A stretch of DNA of 64,000 bases from Sipunculus nudus (lineage: Eukaryota; Annelida; Sipuncula; Golfingiida; Sipunculidae): assembly GCA_026874595.1 (NCBI GenBank), contig CM049311.1, positions 20,334,176 through 20,398,175 on the forward strand. The letters are read 5' to 3'. Numbering within the stretch: position 1 is the stretch's first letter; each line of letters begins with the position of its first letter. The translations under genes were made by a program, and so were the position numbers. The notes beneath the pieces were generated by a model. That model made no database searches. It was not told where the DNA came from and was given only the letters and a program-made list of their open reading frames with translations. Positions 15,001-28,900 of the stretch are shown in pieces.

Positions 15001-16940
15001 TATCATTCATAAAATTTATTCAACATTTTTTTTTCTCTTCTGTTTTTGGTGCTGATTTATTTATTAGGTCAGGGAATTTAAAACCTTGTATTCATTATTT
15101 TTGTTTGAGAGAGACAACATGGGAGTTTAAATTTACAGACACTTAATTAGAGGCATTCCGTATTATCTATGGATGGTAATCCGCACAGATGATTTACGAC
15201 CAAACTTCTTGATAGGAAAGCCTGATGATAATTGTAATATCTGTCAAAATCGCGACGGAGCAAATTATGGATATATACACTGACTGATGCAGGTAGACAG
15301 GAATTATTAGCAATGGTAGGATAGGGATGATATCAGTTTTTTTACTTTTAATGTTATCAAATTTAAATAAGACAACACTGACAATGAAAATAATCATGAT
15401 AACTGTGCTATCAAAATATGGTAAAATCTAGCCAACACAACTACCTGCGGAACCAGCCGGGATGGTCATGTTAATGTGGTGGCTGTGTTGGTGGGAGGTT
15501 CTTATGGTGATTTACAATAGTCCAGGACCAAACAAAGTCGTCTTAGCCAGGGTGGTCATCATAGCAGGGTGGTCGTCAGGTGAGATTATACCTTCTTCTT
15601 ACACCTTGATTTCTGAACCTTTTGATTTCAGCCACGCCCGCCTTGTGTGGTAAAGCCTAGCTTTCGTGTCCTCTACTTTCACTGATTCTTTATGGCCCTA
15701 CATACCTTGTGTTATAGATATTGTTCCTCTTAATAAATATATTTGCTTGTTTCAAACACAAATGTCAAACAAGAGATATAGGGAACATCATGGTAGTGTT
15801 AATTAATAATGTATCTGACAATATGCATCAGAGCCTGTTCTTCCAGTGGGTGAATAAAGAAAAATATATGTATCAGGGAACAATTCAACCAAATACAGAA
15901 ATTCCTATGTGATATACTGTGGACCATGAAAACTCCCCTTTATAGGTGAATTTACAGAAATTCTTGGGGCATTATATAATGATGATTTTGTCAATACTGC
16001 TAATCATCCAGTCCCTAATTGATGGTCCTGAAAAATGTATAATATTCATGACCTGGTATAATCTACAGACTATTTTCACACTGATAAACACTTTGTCAAT
16101 CTGAGAATGTGTTTTTGATAACATATCCATATGCAAAACTTCCCCATCTTAATTTTCAGAAATCAAACTTTTTTTTACTCACTTGAGCTATGATTGCTTA
16201 TGTACGGATTGCTAAATTCAGCTCACAGAATGCGGCATGCCTGTTGAGAGAGTTTTCAAATGAAACGTGCTTGGCAAAATACACTTTCACTTGATATTCC
16301 AAATTTCTACAATATCATTTATCTTAAACAACACACATCTTCCTCTGAAGTTGAACAAAGTTTTCATTAAATTTAATAAAATAATCAAACAAACATAAAT
16401 ATGTTTGTACAGATATGTTAAAGGTACAAAGGTATTTACACATTATCCTAGCTTATATAAAATTCTGATAATTTTAATTGTTATACCAGGCATGCCTTAC
16501 TTACCAGTAAAAATCCTGACTACTTCATTTATAAAATAATAAACAAACAATCATGTAATACTTGAGCACAATCATATTATCACCTGAAATCTATGTGCAG
16601 TACATGCCCAAGTAAAAACCACATCAACAAATAACTGAGTCTTAGATGCACTGTAAATCTAACATAATGTTACTGAGCCCCAACCATGCAAAAATCTATA
16701 CTTAGTTAATGTATTCTCCATCAAGATACTTAACAGACTCGAGATAAAAGACATATGATGCATCTGAAGAACTCATTTTATTACCTCTTGCTAGATTTAT
16801 TGAAATTTCAATATATAAAACTCAATTAATCTGCACTCTATCTCTTTTAAATTCTCCTTTAAATATTGCATTAAATGTCAATATTTCTTTCCTAAAGTGT
16901 AAGACTACTTTAGCTTTATTAATACACCGCTGGTGCCATA
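9028..16940. other. No gene seen; AT-rich noncoding DNA
   Basis: No supported exon. CAGTAAAACTACGCTCAATA near 11040 resembles one end of the 'ACCACC' MITEs, without a partner end. Confidence 0.6.
9533..9546. promoter_or_regulatory. Candidate RFX X-box palindrome
   Basis: GTTGCTATAGCAAC, a perfect 14-bp palindrome close to the RFX X-box consensus. No gene start is recognised next to it, so it may be chance. Confidence 0.25.
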
Positions 16941-18118
16941 GTATCGCCAGACAAATGAGGTTTTGTGGTATTTTGTTGATATAATGTGATGTATTTGTAT
17001 TTTAGCAATGAATGTGAGAAACATTTGTACAAAATATAGGAATATTTTGGATTGGGAAGGACAATTGATCAAAGGGTTTTTGACTTATAATGCTCACAGT
17101 GCTGTCAAGTGGCCCTTTTTAAGATATTCATGATTTTATGTTTTTCACCAAATATGGGAATATTCAAGGTCAAGGTCACTCTCATAGTCACGGTCATGAC
17201 CCCAAATCAATAAACTGCATTCCAAAATATCCAACATTTGAAAAAAAAATTAAATTTAAAAAAAAATAATTCAAATTAAATTAAATTTTAAAATTAAATT
17301 TAAAATTAAATATACCTCATTCCATAAACCATATCTATATACATGCATAACATGAAAGAAATCTGTCCATTACTGTTTGACTTGTAATGCTCACAGTATA
17401 TACTGTCAAGTGGCAATGATGGGGTATTCAATGGCGCAAAAAACAAGAAAAGGACAACAGGTGGCGCCACCGATCTTCTGCAAAAGACAAAACTATCGAA
17501 GATCTTCCGTCAACTTGATTTTTGGACCAATCCATGCATCCCTTTTTAAGATATTCATGATTTTATGTGATTTTCACCATATATGGTAATATTCAAGGTC
17601 AAAGCCACTCTCAAAGGAAAGGTCATGACCCCAATTTTAATATACATCATCCCATAACCCATACCTATGTACATGCATAATATTAAAGAAATCTGTCAAT
17701 CAGTTTTTGACTTGTGATGCTAAAAGTACTGTCAAGTAGCAATGATGGGGTATTAAATGGCACAAAAACAAGAAAAGGATGCTAGGTGGCACCACCAGTT
17801 TCCGGTACATGACATCACTATCCAAGATCTTTGTCCAACTTGATTTTTGGATAAATCCATGAAAGATTTCTTGAGATATTTAAGAATTTGTGTGATTTTC
17901 CCCAAAAATGGATCTATTCAAGGTCAAGGTCACTCTCCTAGTTGAGGTCATGACCCCATTTCAAATAGGCTTCGTCCTCTCACCTATATCTATAAATGTG
18001 TCAAGTTTGAAAAAGATCCTTGAAATATTTTTTGAGTTATTGTGTCCAAAAGAAATCTCTGCGGCGGCGGCGCAACCGTGGCTTAACCATAGTATCTCCA
18101 GACTATGTCTGGCGATAC
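16941..18118. mobile_element. Tandem-repeat-cored element with terminal hairpin (pearl/Helentron-HINE-like)
   Basis: Inverted ends GTATCGCCAGACA (16941-16953) and TGTCTGGCGATAC (18106-18118). The right end forms a hairpin: GTATCTCCAGAC (18092) pairs with GTCTGGCGATAC (18107). Before it is a CGG-repeat/GCAACCGTGG block. The core holds three imperfect units of about 300-430 bp, each with TTCAAGGTCA...CAC TCTC and GGTCATGACC. No transposase or helicase is encoded. Class assignment is inference from structure. Confidence 0.65.
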
Positions 18119-21100
18119 AATAATATGTGTATTAAAACTATTTATCTCATGTCATTAGCTCAATGTGGCTGAATACAAAAGTTTCCCAGCAAAACCATCC
18201 AAGCATACAGATTAAATATCTCCAATTCACTGTTTTTATATTAAAATGTTAATATAAAACTCAATTATCCTGCACTCTATCAGCCACTGATCTGATGAAA
18301 TCAGGTTACAAGTATACAGATGGATGTGAGGGATATTAAGGTAAATAACCATTTGCAATAATACGTGTATTAAAACTATTATCTTATGTCATTAGCTCAT
18401 TTTGGCTGAATACAAAAGTTTCTCAGCAAAACCATTCCAGGACACAGACTTAATATCTCTGATTCACTGTTTTTATAAATTTTTATGGTTGTGTGTGGGA
18501 GTAAACACAGTCCATGTGTGTCTGTTTACCATAAAAAGACTGTGTGTCCAGTCTGATCTTGCACACACACAACAATTCTCAAACAAGTCGATTTGTAAAG
18601 TTATGGGGTACAGCTATCAGGTGGTGTGCCCACTATGTTTATTTTGAACTAATGACCACACTTGGGGCAAGCTTTTTTCCACTTGTGTACAGGTGTAATC
18701 AAACACTTTAGGAAAGAATTATTCACAGTTACTGCTATATTTAAAGGAGAAAACATTATATTTCATGAATATTTAATATACCTGGTACGTGAATAGGTCC
18801 CTTTAAAGATTCAGATGGTTTTATTTAGTTATTAGTTAAGCAGATCCAGGTGCATTTCCACCAAATTACACATTGTCTTACATGTGGATACACTGGAGCC
18901 CCTCAGCCTGGTCTGCCAATCAGATATTTCCTGTACTACCTGACTCTGTCTATGTCTGCACCTGCCTAAACCCAGACATGCATCAGCTAGAGGTGAGGCT
19001 GGTGTAATCTCTTTTATACAGTACCTACAAAGGGAGATTGTCTGTCTGGAGTTTACGAGTCAAACCATGAAATGAATGTTGCAGAATGCATTACTATCTT
19101 GGTATTAAATAGGCAGAGTTACCACTTGACGTTTGTCACAAATTTACTCCTCTGTGGCCAATATTTTTGGTCTTGAACTGTCGGACACAATGCTAAGTGT
19201 GTCCCATGGGGGGTCTGTCATTTCTCATATTTTCGACTTAGATGTGAGGATATATTTTACATTTCCACTTCATGTCTATTGCAGTTCATCTTTCAAGAAT
19301 TACGTGAACTATGCAAGAAATGAGTATTACGCTAATTTGATTAAAGACAGGGGAGAACCTTTGAAGAAGATATACAAAATATACTGATTAATTAAACCAT
19401 AAAGAATTTCAGATAACTGGGTGTATAATACATAACATATATGCTCTGTATAACATGTAATTATAAACTACAATATGTCATAGATTCTTTTTCCAGCATC
19501 ATACCTGATTTACAACCTTTTTTTTTCAAGTTCTTGAAAAAGTGACTGTATCATATTTTCCACGTTTTCAACAGACTGGCCCAAAGGCTGTCTATAGCAC
19601 GGTTCACTAAATGAAGAAGACAATAAACAATAAACATGATGACAATTACAGTGAAACCTGTGTTAAGAGACCACCAATGGGACTGGCCATTAATTCACAG
19701 GTGGTTTTATAAGACAGGTCAGTTATAACCAATGTAAATGGTTTACATCAAGGATGATCTTTGTAGACAGGTGGTCTTTAAGACAAGATTCTACTGTATT
19801 TATTAAACTTTCTTAACTTTATTTTTCTATCCAACAGAATAAGATGAAGTCAAATGTGGAGGTTTTGGAACAAAGCACTGACTGTGGCCCTGAACACTAA
19901 GATTACACCATTTTTCACCGACAAGGAAGATAATTACCATCCCTGGATTAGTGGTTCTTCTACATCATTCAACACCTTTAAAGGTAAAGCTTAATTCACA
20001 AGATAACCAATTTGTGAGATCAGAAAGCCTCATGTTGATTACACCACCCAACCTGACCTACCGCTTTACGCCATGCACACCAACGTATCTTGACAGACAA
20101 GCAGGTATGGGTTCATGGCTGGTCTTAATCCTGGCAACACTGGAGTGATTATCTGCCGACTTACATCACCATGCCTTATTGGCCAAGGAAGGCTGTATGT
20201 TATTAAGCCCTTTGTAGCTCCTGCTGGTTAGGGGTGGCTCATCATTGCAATTTCTGAGATTCTGTACTATGGGCCTGGTGAAGCCCTTTCTCATATCACC
20301 ACAGGAAATTTCCTTGCGTTTTGTCCGGAGAGTCTTCTTTTCTGTGACACCATGTTAAGATTATCTTCTTTAAATTTGTCAGTATATATCCCTGCATGAC
20401 TTGTTTATTATTGTATCTGTTCAATGGGAAATGGTTTAGGTGATTTTAAGTTATTAAACATGTATTTAACAAATTGGATGACTTTTCATGTTCACTGGAT
20501 ATGGTGTCAGATACCTTATTACTGACTCCAAAATATAATTTCTGAAGTTTACACTAGTGATGGGCTCATGATTGATTATAATCAATGATCTGGCAGGTTG
20601 ATGCAAATGATCTGATGATCGATATAATAGTGCCATAATCGATTGCAATTTTTTGCACTGCATGTACCTGACACATGATGGAAATATTCCTAAACAGATA
20701 TATATGTAACTTATGTACATTAAATTTATTTTTATTTAATCTGTTGCAGTTCAGCTTAATTTTTTAAAATAATATTGTAATTATAAAATAATTAAAATAA
20801 TTATAATCATAAAATCTACAAGATCATAAATTTAAAAAGAACTCCTCTTTGCAGGAATTATGAGTTTATCCATAACATGAAGCTTAATTATCAGGATTCC
20901 TCTTTCAAATTCCAAACTTATCTAATATATTTTAGCTGAAGAATATAAAACAAATCAATAAATGCCTGGCTCCTTATTGACAGCTGATTATTGTCTCATA
21001 CATAGGATTATCAAAACACCAATTAATGACTTAAAATTTTCACCTGAATAAACTATTTAAAACAAAATGAACTAGGGTTTTCAAAATCACATTGAATCCT

Positions 21101-22384
21101 GAGTCAAACTGAATCCTCAGCTATTTTATTGCGTTTATTTTCTTTATTATTTTATCAGCTACTTGACAGTGCATAAATAAACCCTGAATAGTAACCAGAT
21201 AGTCAGATCAAACAGGAGAAAATAGCCACTTGTTTGAAGCCCCTGGTGTGAATATTAATGATCATGGCGACACCAACCAACTGAAGTCAAGACACCAGAT
21301 AACCGCAAGACAGTAATCCACAGATGATTTTTAACCTCAAACTATCTTCAAACAGGTTTGAGCTTCTAATTCTATGTAAGAGAGAGCTGTTTCACTTTTT
21401 TCTTGAGGCAAACATGACTCAAATGGCTGAAATTCCTCTCTATGGTTCCAAGCATTTATAAAATGAATATTGTAAATATTACTAAATTTTACATGAGCTT
21501 TCCCTGAAGAAATGATGGATTTTAAAATTTCAAGATAACTATTTCCAGTCTGACTTATATTCAGAGCTGTTGTACAGAACTACAGATGCTGTCAAATTAG
21601 GGCCATTTATTGCCAGGCAGCTTGCGAGACAAACTGATTCACAATACAGGTTGATGATAAACAAACCCGTTAACGAACCTTTTGCCCTGTAAAATTCATT
21701 GAAAGGAATTAAAAAATACCCCCATGTATATATGTTATATTTTTTAAATTTGTTTAGAACCAATGAAATTTTTCATATTATGCATAATAAATATGTACTT
21801 TGTTTTCTGTTTTATCAGTTTTCTATTTCAGCATCATCTGAGTTATTAACTATCGCCATTGAGCAAGCACCCGGCCATATCGGCTAGAAATCAGATATTT
21901 TTCTATTTTTTTCTTTTTTAAATAATTAATTAAGGTTTCTCAAAAGATTTGTGAACTGGCGATATTGCAGTTGGTGAAAATTTGTGCTCAGATTTCATGC
22001 ATAAATTGTGAACTCTCTAGAGCTCAGACATTTGTTACTGCCCTAGTAAATATGATACTGTCACACTAGGATGCACTGTGACACAATGCAACCACAACCG
22101 ATCATCCAGTGAATAAGCTGTTCATATATGTGACAAAATAAAACAGAGCCCACCACTTTCCATTCTATGCCAATAAATTTCCTTGATTTTCAAGGGTTTT
22201 TGTGGAATTATTTTTTAAAAAGTCTCTGACTTGACCCTGACAGCAAAACTCATTTGAGGTTTTTCCTGAATTTCAGGATGGCAGGCAACTCTATCTACTG
22301 ACCATGATAGGTAGAGATTGGTTATAAATGGTAGAAACCTCAGGCATTCAGGTCACCAGAATTTGTAATACTGGATATGGCCAA
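18119..22384. other. No gene seen; AT-rich noncoding DNA
   Basis: Holds the MITE at 19649 and, at 20555, TAGTGATGGGC followed by a region rich in ATCGATTA-like words, resembling one end of an hAT element. No credible coding exon. Confidence 0.55.
19649..19796. mobile_element. 148-bp 'ACCACC' MITE with CAGT ends and TA target site
   Basis: Left CAGTGAAACCTGTGTTAAGA (GACCACC); right, reverse complement, CAGTAGAATCTTGTCTTAAA (GACCACC). Flanked by TA. The CAGT ends and TA site fit the pogo/Tigger or mariner group (inference). Confidence 0.7.
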
Positions 22385-22990
22385 TGCAGTTTCTTGTGTA
22401 AATGAGGGTGAAAAACCACTGGCTGGCACAGCTGGAAGCCCATTCGTGCAGGCAAGCATGATTCAGCCAGATGGTAATTAGCAAGGTCTTATCTGACCAT
22501 CCTCAGTTTTTTACATAAGCTATGAACTCTGTTTACTGAATTTGATCGTTGAACAAATATGAAGCTGCAGTTAATTGCTAGTATGATGAAAAGAAGGTTA
22601 AATGAAACCTACAAAACATGACATTTATCCATAAGTGAAAGACCATGTGTAGCGTTACCTTGATTTTTTTTATGAGAGTCCATTGTTACAAGATAAAAGT
22701 TTTAATGCAATTTGTCATTTCTAATCTTTTTTTAAAATTTTTTCAACTCAACAACATACTTTGAAGATGACCATATTACACTTCAGGATAATTTATGAAA
22801 AGCGCTATGCACAGTGCACACTCTGCTCTATCGAATGAAATTTAATGGACTGGACAGGCTGTCTGCCAGGGGCACTAGTTGTTTGCAGGCAGGCAAATTC
22901 TACCTCCACACACGAGAGTGTCGACATTAGCAATATCCCGTATTGTGCCAGAATGTAAAAAGAATGAAGGGGCAAAAGAGACTGTGTTGT
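22385..22990 (+). repeat. About 600-bp dispersed repeat, copy 1
   Basis: Collinear with 37160-37760. Shared landmarks: GACTGGCTG/CACTGGCTG, CAGGCAAGCxTGATTCAGCC, a variable AT stretch, GGGGCACTAGTTGTTTGC and CACACACGAGAGT, then ATATCCCGTATT. Identity looks moderate with indels. No ORF is shared by both copies, so it is probably a decayed noncoding element. Confidence 0.7.
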
Positions 22991-25900
22991 GCCCATAACA
23001 TGTCTGTTGTTAATCAATTAATTTAAATTTAACAAAATACATTATAACCTAAAAATTCATTTGCTATCTATTCATTCCAAACATTTGCTTCCACCTACTG
23101 AACTGTTTTAAAAGCAACAATACACTACAATAAATAATTCAGTATTTTGATACCTCTTGTTTATTACTAAGGATATAACTATTATATGTTCTCAATTACA
23201 CTTTTACCAAATTGACACTCTCGCTCATCCACCACAAGCATCTATATATAGATCCCGAATAACACATATGGCCCCGGTGTTGACGAGAGAATAATGTTAC
23301 ATTGCACATGGGAATGATTACCTAGAAGATGGAAAAGACAAAATTTCATATATTTATTTTGGAAACAAATTTTGATTGTAAAACATTTAGACTGCTGCAC
23401 ACTTGGTATTATAAGAAACAACTTTGGGTTGTTTACTGACTACACATTAAAAAGAATCAATATAAAATATGCAAGTACCACAAAACACAGACTGGGATAA
23501 AACCATTACTAGAAGATACATCCCCCTGGAGTGTCCATGTGGACTCACTCACGTAATGTTAATGACTGATTTGGATGCAATTATTTCAGTAATGAATCAT
23601 ATATTGTCTCTCTCAAGATGCCATTCATTTCACCAGACTGGAATTCTCACGAAGTTTAAAAGACTGAGAATTGTTTGAACTTGCATTATAATTTGCTACA
23701 GCCATATCCCTTCCTCTGTGTCCTGAATGTAATTTACAGACTGTATAATACAGTACTTAACACTTTTTGTTGCCACATAATGTGCCACTGTCATATGTGT
23801 ACATTTCTAATTCTATTTAAACATCATTAATTTAGCAATAACAATCTTAATCAATTACGATTTATCATACTAGCAATCCAGTATCATACAAAATAATTTT
23901 CCTTTTCCTCGTCTGTAATTTCAAAATATCCTTTAATAAACAGGGTTTTAATCAAAAAGTACTGACATAAAGTATGCTCATCAAAGCATTTTTTTGCAGC
24001 TCAAAAAGGCCACCTTTTAGTTAGGGTACATGTGCTGTAATAACCCATAGAAATACCCCTATAGTGATTACCCTGTTGTTCTTTTGCGTACGTGCCTGAT
24101 CAACTGATTTCAGGATAGCAGATCAAGCAGAATTAACAAATGGCAGTTACGTACAATATACAGGCCTATATATAAGTAAATCAATGACATGCATAGAAAA
24201 TGCAGGAAGTGAACCTAGTATGACATGATTTATTCAGGGAGAGCTCTTAGGGAGTGGTACCTCCTATACAAGTGTCACTGGGCTTCAATAATCCTCCATA
24301 TTGGAAACCTACCAGAATCGGGGCACGTCTAGACACTGGGTTTGTTAAGCGAGGTCCTTCACATGTTTGTTAACACTTGAGCTCTCCAACAGGTGGTTGA
24401 GGAGTAGGAGGCTAAACCCCAGGTTACCCCCCTTCTCTGAAAACTACTTAATAAAGCTTCAAAGCACATTCTGAACTTTTGCGAAAACTATCTGTGATTT
24501 GTCGTGTTTGTCACTTTCTCAAATAGTTGTTAATTCCCTGTTTAATTACTGTAATTCTGTCTTGTCCCTGGTTGTCAGAAAGAATGCTGATTCCCACTGG
24601 TACAACTGTTTTGACACCACATTTAACTTACCGATCAATAGAATTTATTTATATAAAGGCTAAACAATTATTATTTTTGAAGAAATCATTTTTTTATTAT
24701 TCTTGTAGCCAAAGACATTCCAGTCACAGGTGCTTGACATTCTGCCAAACGGTCTGTTTTAATCAACAAAATATTACTGAATTATTACTTTTAAAAAGAT
24801 CAAATTTTTCTTTTCTTTTTTTTAATGATTTTTTAGTTTAGGATCTAATTGAATAACTGATTCTGTGTTTCTATGTATTGACAATATGGGTCTGATCCTT
24901 TACATATTGTTTTTCACAGAAAAAAATATTTTATTGGCAATACAATAAAATAATTATTGTGTCTAGTTTATTCCCAAGTAAGCTTTATTACAAAACAGTA
25001 AAATATGCACCGGAAAAATGTTATATTTTCAAACATATTACTGAAAATTAGGAAATAGGGCAATAGAAAAATATGTGGTCCAATAAATCTTTTGGAATCC
25101 AGTCAATATTTGTCTTTGTAAGACAAAAAAGTGTGGTAGTTAATGATGCTAATTTCAAGCTCTTAAGAGGATTTATTTCAAATTATTGTTCATTTCAGAA
25201 TGGAGCATATTTTTCACTTAATTAGATGCATGGTATGAAGCCTTTTCATATTTTCTATTCCACTTGTATTTTTGTAACTTTCTTTTGATTTTCACATCAG
25301 AGCAGTGAAGATAAAATTTTTAATCTATAATAAACTTTTGTTACCTCTACAAAATCTTCTAAAATTTGACATTTGAGCTTATCTTTATTTTAAATTTCAT
25401 TATTTTTTTAGAGAATTCAAAGGGAAAAAAACATAAAATTACAATATATAAGAATCAACAACTAACTCAGAGAGCGAAATTAATGAGCACCAAAAACATT
25501 TAATATAAAAATTTAAAATTTTCACAGTCGATTAAAATTAAATGAATATTATCAGAAATGAAGAGATATATGTAGAAGAATTTAAAGAAATGTCTGACTC
25601 TGTCCCTTATATTTTTGCTCTAATTTCATCATTCTGATGCATATATTTATGGTAAAAAAAGTAATTTAATAAGAGTCTGATCTCTGCAATATGTGGCATG
25701 CCAAAAATATCTTGCATTTCCGTAATCTAGGCATATTACTCAGATTTCAAAGTTTATCAGAAATCTGTATCATCTTTCTTACTTAATACTAAATACCATC
25801 AAAACCGTAAGTAATATAATGGTACCATCATGTGTTTTCTTCATTTATAAATCCTGATTTTTCATGGTGAACATTTCATGATCAGGTTCCACTTATAGAT

Positions 25901-28900
25901 ATGAACATTGGTGACCCATGTTTTTTTACATTATTTTCCATTAAAAATACTAATATGTCTTTTTGGACCCAAAAATGTATTGGACAAGACAAGATTTTTT
26001 AATTCTTTTAAGTGATGCTGCTCAAGACATTACAAAAAGGTAAAGCTGTATTATATATAGCTCATGTGACTGTCAATAATGAACAATTGATCAGTGTAAA
26101 AATAAGCAATTTATCTCAAAATTACCCTTAAACACAGGTGCACCCATCAGGTACATGTCAGTGAGATACAACTGGTGAACAGCAACTGTCTTAGTGATGA
26201 CAGACCTTTTTCCCCATATATCTTTTATTGTAAATGAGCATAAAGACAGAATCTAATGACCAGTAAGGTTAACATCAAAGTCTAGTAATATCATCTTAGA
26301 GTTCTCTCCCCTGTTCCATTAACTTGGTATTTTTTTATTGATGATTTCACTATCCCAGTGTTTTCCCCGACTGCCTTGACGACTGCTCTTTATAGAACAG
26401 ATCGGCACTACATCCTGTAGCGATCACTCCCTGTCACAAGTTATGACCCACATATAGATCAAAATAAAAAGATTAATAGCTATGCTATGATTCTCTTTAA
26501 AGCACTGCTGTCCAGTATCTGGGCTCCCTGAATTGCAAGCTTTTTAAAGCTGCTACATCCTTGACCTTATTAGTCCTAATCTTCTAGTACCTTTTAATAT
26601 TGACATATTCCTGCATCTTCAATTTACTATGGATCATAGCAAGCAGATCACTGCGGCAGTCTCTCACTGTGAGATTCAATGACTGTATATCTTTTGTTTC
26701 AATTAAACAACCACTGATGAACCCTATCTTTGACAATAATGGGTTTTCATGTATCTGCAAATCTACTTGCGTATATATGGTTATGTACACTTCTTCGGAT
26801 GCAATCCTACAAATTATCTTCCATTTAGGCATAAGATATTCAGTGCTGCATTATTGTTGCATGTCTCTTTCAATATTGCAAAACACAAGTTTGCCAATAT
26901 ATTTTTTTAAGTTGCAACTGGTGTGCTGGCCATGGGGTGCCCCTTTGAACATAAATTGCCTGTATTGCTCTCTAGGTATTTGGATGCAGTATGTTTTTGT
27001 GGATGTGCATAATGTACTCATACAAACATACTAATGGCATCAACTCATCTTTTAGAGGGATCTGATTTTTTTTTGCACTATGGACCACATATGCACAACA
27101 GATTTGCTGATACATGGGGTTCTGATACACAGCTAAAGATTTCACACACTAATAATTGTAAAGGACATGGCCATCTTGGAAGTTGTACAGTAACAGTACT
27201 TGTCAGATCGACTGCAATGCAGCTCGTGCCATTTTGTAAATTAATGGAAAGAAAACCCAGGCTCATCAAATGGACGTACACATTGTTATATAGGAGACTG
27301 CTTCCTTGAATCTAATACGGGGAACGTAGAACACTTTGGTCCAGGATACAAGAATTGCCAGATTTTTTTTACCTGGCATTTTCAGTCTGGCATTCTGGCA
27401 ACAGATAGTCATGCAGAGATCCACACACCCACTAAACAATGTCACTGAATATCTTTTTACAGGGATATCTTTTAATATTGAGACATTGAAACAATGTTAC
27501 TGGGCATATTTTTACAAGGATATCTTTATTGAGACACTGAAACGATGTTACTGGGCATATTTTAACAAGGATATCTTTATTGAGACATTGAAACAACACC
27601 GACCTAACTTAACTAAATGCAAAAGATATAAATTCTACAAAATATGGTATTTTAAGTTTCTGTCATTGTGCTTATCATTCACATTTTATCACTTAGAGAC
27701 TGGTATATATTTTTTTTGATAATGACATTTACTTTATCCTTTCAGGACTGGTTTTAAATCATTTGTCTAATCATAAATTCAACTGATGATAGTGATGGGC
27801 CTGTAACTGATTGATGAATGGTTGGTTAGAGCAAAAACGATCGTCAATCTTGCAGTGCTTTAATCGATTACAACGTTTTTCACATAACTTGGGGCTTTTC
27901 GATAAGGAAATGTATGCCCTAACAGTCTCATTTAAAGTCCGTTCATGTCATCAAACTATAGAAGTCTGTGTTTATTAATAACTTCATTCCAATTAGATTA
28001 CAGCAAGCATGTTAAGGCTACTGAATTTTTACATATAATAGCAAATGTAGGCCAAAAGATCAAATAAGGCAATTTACAGGTCTGTATATGGTCAGAAATT
28101 ACGTTCTCATAAGCAACAAATTTACTTGATTAATGGTCAGTGGATTTCAAGCAGATTTTCAGATGATCGATCATGAAACTACAACTGATTCTCCACAAGA
28201 ACTTACTAAACCAAACACTGTTTTTTTGGTGTATATAATTGCAGGGGTGACACGACCACTGGTTTTACACCTGTCACTGGCTAACTGACATATATATAAT
28301 AACGGCTGTCATCATGAAACATACAGAGATAAAAAGTATTCCGCAGGTGCTTTCCATGGTTACATCATAACAACGGGTTCACTCAGTGCAGTCAACACCA
28401 CCTGTGTCAATCTAATCACACGCATCACTGACCCAGCTACTAATCATACAGCTCATATTGAGCACCCACTAATGTCAACACCATAAAGCTATTAGCAACC
28501 AAGCCCTGTTTATTTTCAAAATATATTTCAAAAGAAGTATCTTGATTGGTTATTGTAGTTCAACAATATAAGTTTAATATTTACTTATATACTTTGAACA
28601 TATATTTTCCCTCAGAGGTCAGTTTTTACTAGTGTGACAGGTTCTCTTGAGAGCACTATATCCAGTAACTAAATTAGCATTACCATCTTAAATATTCACT
28701 GACCATTCATATGACTCAATAATTCTTACAAACATTATCATTCACTGTATTTGATTATACTATATTCGCCAAAGTCAGACATAAACCTGTATTATTAAAT
28801 CTTTTAATAACTTAATTTCAGATCTAAAGTTTCCTTTCATCCTAAAGCAAACCTCTGTAGGAGCTGTTGTAAATTTGCAAAGATACAACAAAATCTGAGC

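Noticed and set aside
26600-27034. 144-codon plus-strand open frame
   Set aside because: Low-complexity hydrophobic product with no recognised motif or splice support, and an antisense frame open over part of the same stretch; length is possible by chance in AT-rich DNA.
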